A stretch of DNA of 6,229 nucleotides, taken from Actinomycetes bacterium. GTDB taxonomy: Bacteria > Actinomycetota > Actinomycetes > Actinomycetales > Actinomycetaceae. Shown here piece after piece: positions 5,166 to 6,229 of this stretch; position 1 is the stretch's first letter, and every line of letters starts with the position of its first letter. The position numbers were made by a program, and so were the translations under genes. The notes under the pieces are model-generated. The model searched no databases and was not told the origin of the DNA. It was given only the letters and a program-made list of their open reading frames with translations. The stretch spans positions 1 through 6,229 of the forward strand of contig JAEZVQ010000089.1 in NCBI GenBank assembly GCA_023420745.1. The letters are read 5' to 3'.

Positions 5166-5942
5166 TTAGGCGTCGAAGCGTGCAATCTTCGCGAACTCGT
5201 CTGCCTTGAGCGAGGCACCGCCCACGAGCGCACCATCGACGTCTTCTTTCGCCATAATGTCAGCGACATTGGAGGACTTGACGGAACCGCCGTAGAGGAT
5301 ACGCGTGGCGTCAGCGGTGGCCTGGTCGTAGAGTTCCGCGATCCGCGCGCGGATGGCACCGCACACTTCCTGCGCGTCCTCCGGGGTGGCGACTTCGCCG
5401 GTGCCAATCGCCCAGATCGGCTCGTAGGCGATGACGCTGGTGGCGACGTCCTCAGCACTCATCCCGTCGAGTGCGCCGTCGATCTGCGACAGCACGTGCG
5501 CCACGTGAGTGCCGGCCTGGCGGATGTCGAGCCCCTCACCGCAGCAGATAATCGGGGTGATGCCCGCAGCGAGAGCTACTCGAGCTTTCTCGCCGACCAG
5601 CGCGTCAGTTTCGCCGTGGTATTCGCGGCGCTCCGAGTGCCCAACCACCACGTAGGTGCAGCCGAGCTGCTTGAGCATGGTGGCGGAGATTTCACCGGTG
5701 TAGGCACCCTTGTCGTGGGTGGAGATGTCCTGCGCACCGTAGCCGATTGCCATATTGTCGCCGGAGACGAGGGTCTGGACGGAACGAATGTCGGTGAACG
5801 GTGGAAGCACGACGACCTCGGTACGGGTGTAATCGAAGTTCGCGTCAGCAAGTTCCTGGTGGAGTGACTGGACGAGGTGGATCGCCTCGAGGTGATCCAT
5901 ATTCATCTTCCAGTTACCAGCCATCAGCGGTGTACGTGTCAT
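5166..5942 (-). CDS. tpiA: Triosephosphate isomerase
   Basis: TpiA interconverts dihydroxyacetone phosphate and glyceraldehyde 3-phosphate in glycolysis and gluconeogenesis, acting in the cytoplasm as a dimeric TIM barrel. The 258-residue protein has the expected length and all active-site residues: N10 and K12 in AGNWKMN, electrophile H102 in VVGHSERR, general base E174 in [11 protein letters not shown], and the phosphate-binding YGGS (217-220) and LVGGASL (239-245). [10 protein letters not shown] includes the start of the flexible loop 6 that closes over substrate. The ATG at 5942 is preceded by GGAGGG nine bases upstream, inside the last codons of pgk. The gap to the pgk stop is only five bases, so the two genes almost certainly share a transcript and may be translationally coupled. 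gapA would be expected upstream of pgk, outside the window. Confidence 0.98.
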   Translation of the reverse strand: MTRTPLMAGNWKMNMDHLEAIHLVQSLHQELADANFDYTRTEVVVLPPFTDIRSVQTLVSGDNMAIGYGAQDISTHDKGAYTGEISATMLKQLGCTYVVVGHSERREYHGETDALVGEKARVALAAGITPIICCGEGLDIRQAGTHVAHVLSQIDGALDGMSAEDVATSVIAYEPIWAIGTGEVATPEDAQEVCGAIRARIAELYDQATADATRILYGGSVKSSNVADIMAKEDVDGALVGGASLKADEFAKIARFDA

Positions 5943-5947
5943 GATTG

Positions 5948-6229
5948 TCAGCCCTCCAAAACTGCGATACCGGGTAGGGTCTTCCCCTCGAGGAGTTCGA
6001 GGGAGGCGCCGCCACCAGTGGAAATGTGGGAGAAAGTGGATTCGTCAAAGCCGAGCAGGCGCACCGCGGCAGCGGAGTCACCGCCACCGACAACGGAGAA
6101 GCATTCGCCCTCGGACAGCGCGCGAGCCACCGCGCGGGTGCCACCGGCAAAGTTGTCGAACTCAAAGACGCCCATCGGACCGTTCCACGCCACGGTCTTC
6201 GCGCCGGCAATCTTCGACGCGTAGAGTTC
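5948..6229 (-). CDS. pgk: Phosphoglycerate kinase (C-terminal part, cut by window edge)
   Basis: Pgk transfers a phosphate from 1,3-bisphosphoglycerate to ADP in the first ATP-yielding step of glycolysis; it is cytoplasmic. Only the last 93 codons and the stop are in the window, about a quarter of a typical protein of roughly 400 residues. They show the C-terminal nucleotide-binding domain signatures in order: [11 protein letters not shown] (fragment residues 14-24), the glycine-rich [12 protein letters not shown] (45-56), and [20 protein letters not shown] (68-87), ending in IAVLEG. The start codon, N-terminal substrate domain and promoter lie right of the window. The end of the gene contains the tpiA ribosome site, and tpiA begins five bases after the stop. 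Confidence 0.97.
   Translation of the reverse strand, partial: ELYASKIAGAKTVAWNGPMGVFEFDNFAGGTRAVARALSEGECFSVVGGGDSAAAVRLLGFDESTFSHISTGGGASLELLEGKTLPGIAVLEG
5952..5957 (-). promoter_or_regulatory. tpiA ribosome binding site embedded in the end of pgk
   Basis: GGAGGG on the minus strand lies within the codons for the last residues of Pgk and ends nine bases before the tpiA ATG. Its position means ribosomes finishing pgk pass over the tpiA start region, consistent with coupled translation. Confidence 0.65.

Noticed and set aside
4707..5867. A 386-codon plus-strand open frame covering secG and tpiA.
   Set aside because: It is antisense to two clear genes with complete family motifs, and its composition is a His/Arg/Val-rich shadow with no recognisable domain.

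Overview
The window reads as ordinary chromosomal DNA from a moderately GC-rich actinobacterium. Protein sequence style, the xerD-parA-scpA order and the pgk-tpiA-secG order all point to Actinomycetota. An Actinomycetaceae-like lineage is my best guess, but the sequence does not prove it. I see no mobile element, CRISPR array, tRNA or rRNA, and no gene that looks foreign.

Layout, left to right. (1) Positions 1-2198 on the minus strand carry a chromosome-maintenance cluster transcribed right to left: xerD (tyrosine recombinase), parA (Soj/ParA-type ATPase) and scpA (condensin kleisin, cut by the left edge). xerD and parA are 30 bp apart. scpA starts inside the end of parA. (2) Positions 2199-2378 are a divergent promoter region between xerD and tkt. 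(3) Positions 2379-4451 on the plus strand carry tkt, a full-length transketolase. (4) Positions 4452-4718 are a gene-free convergent region with three inverted repeats that look like transcription-end signals. (5) From the right edge back to 4719 on the minus strand runs a glycolysis/secretion cluster: pgk (cut by the right edge), tpiA with its ribosome site inside the end of pgk, a 201-bp spacer with a strong hairpin and a possible promoter, then secG.

Functionally, ScpA (with ScpB, expected just off the left edge), ParA and XerD serve chromosome organisation, segregation and dimer resolution. Transketolase links the pentose phosphate pathway to glycolysis, where TpiA and Pgk act. SecG is a Sec translocon subunit; its linkage to tpiA is a positional habit of Actinobacteria rather than a shared pathway. 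The most notable feature is organisational: in many actinobacteria tal, zwf, opcA and pgl follow tkt before the convergent secG-tpiA-pgk group, but here tkt faces secG directly. I found no convincing evidence of an undescribed system; the findings are modest structural and synteny observations. No gene-free stretch exceeds 300 bases.
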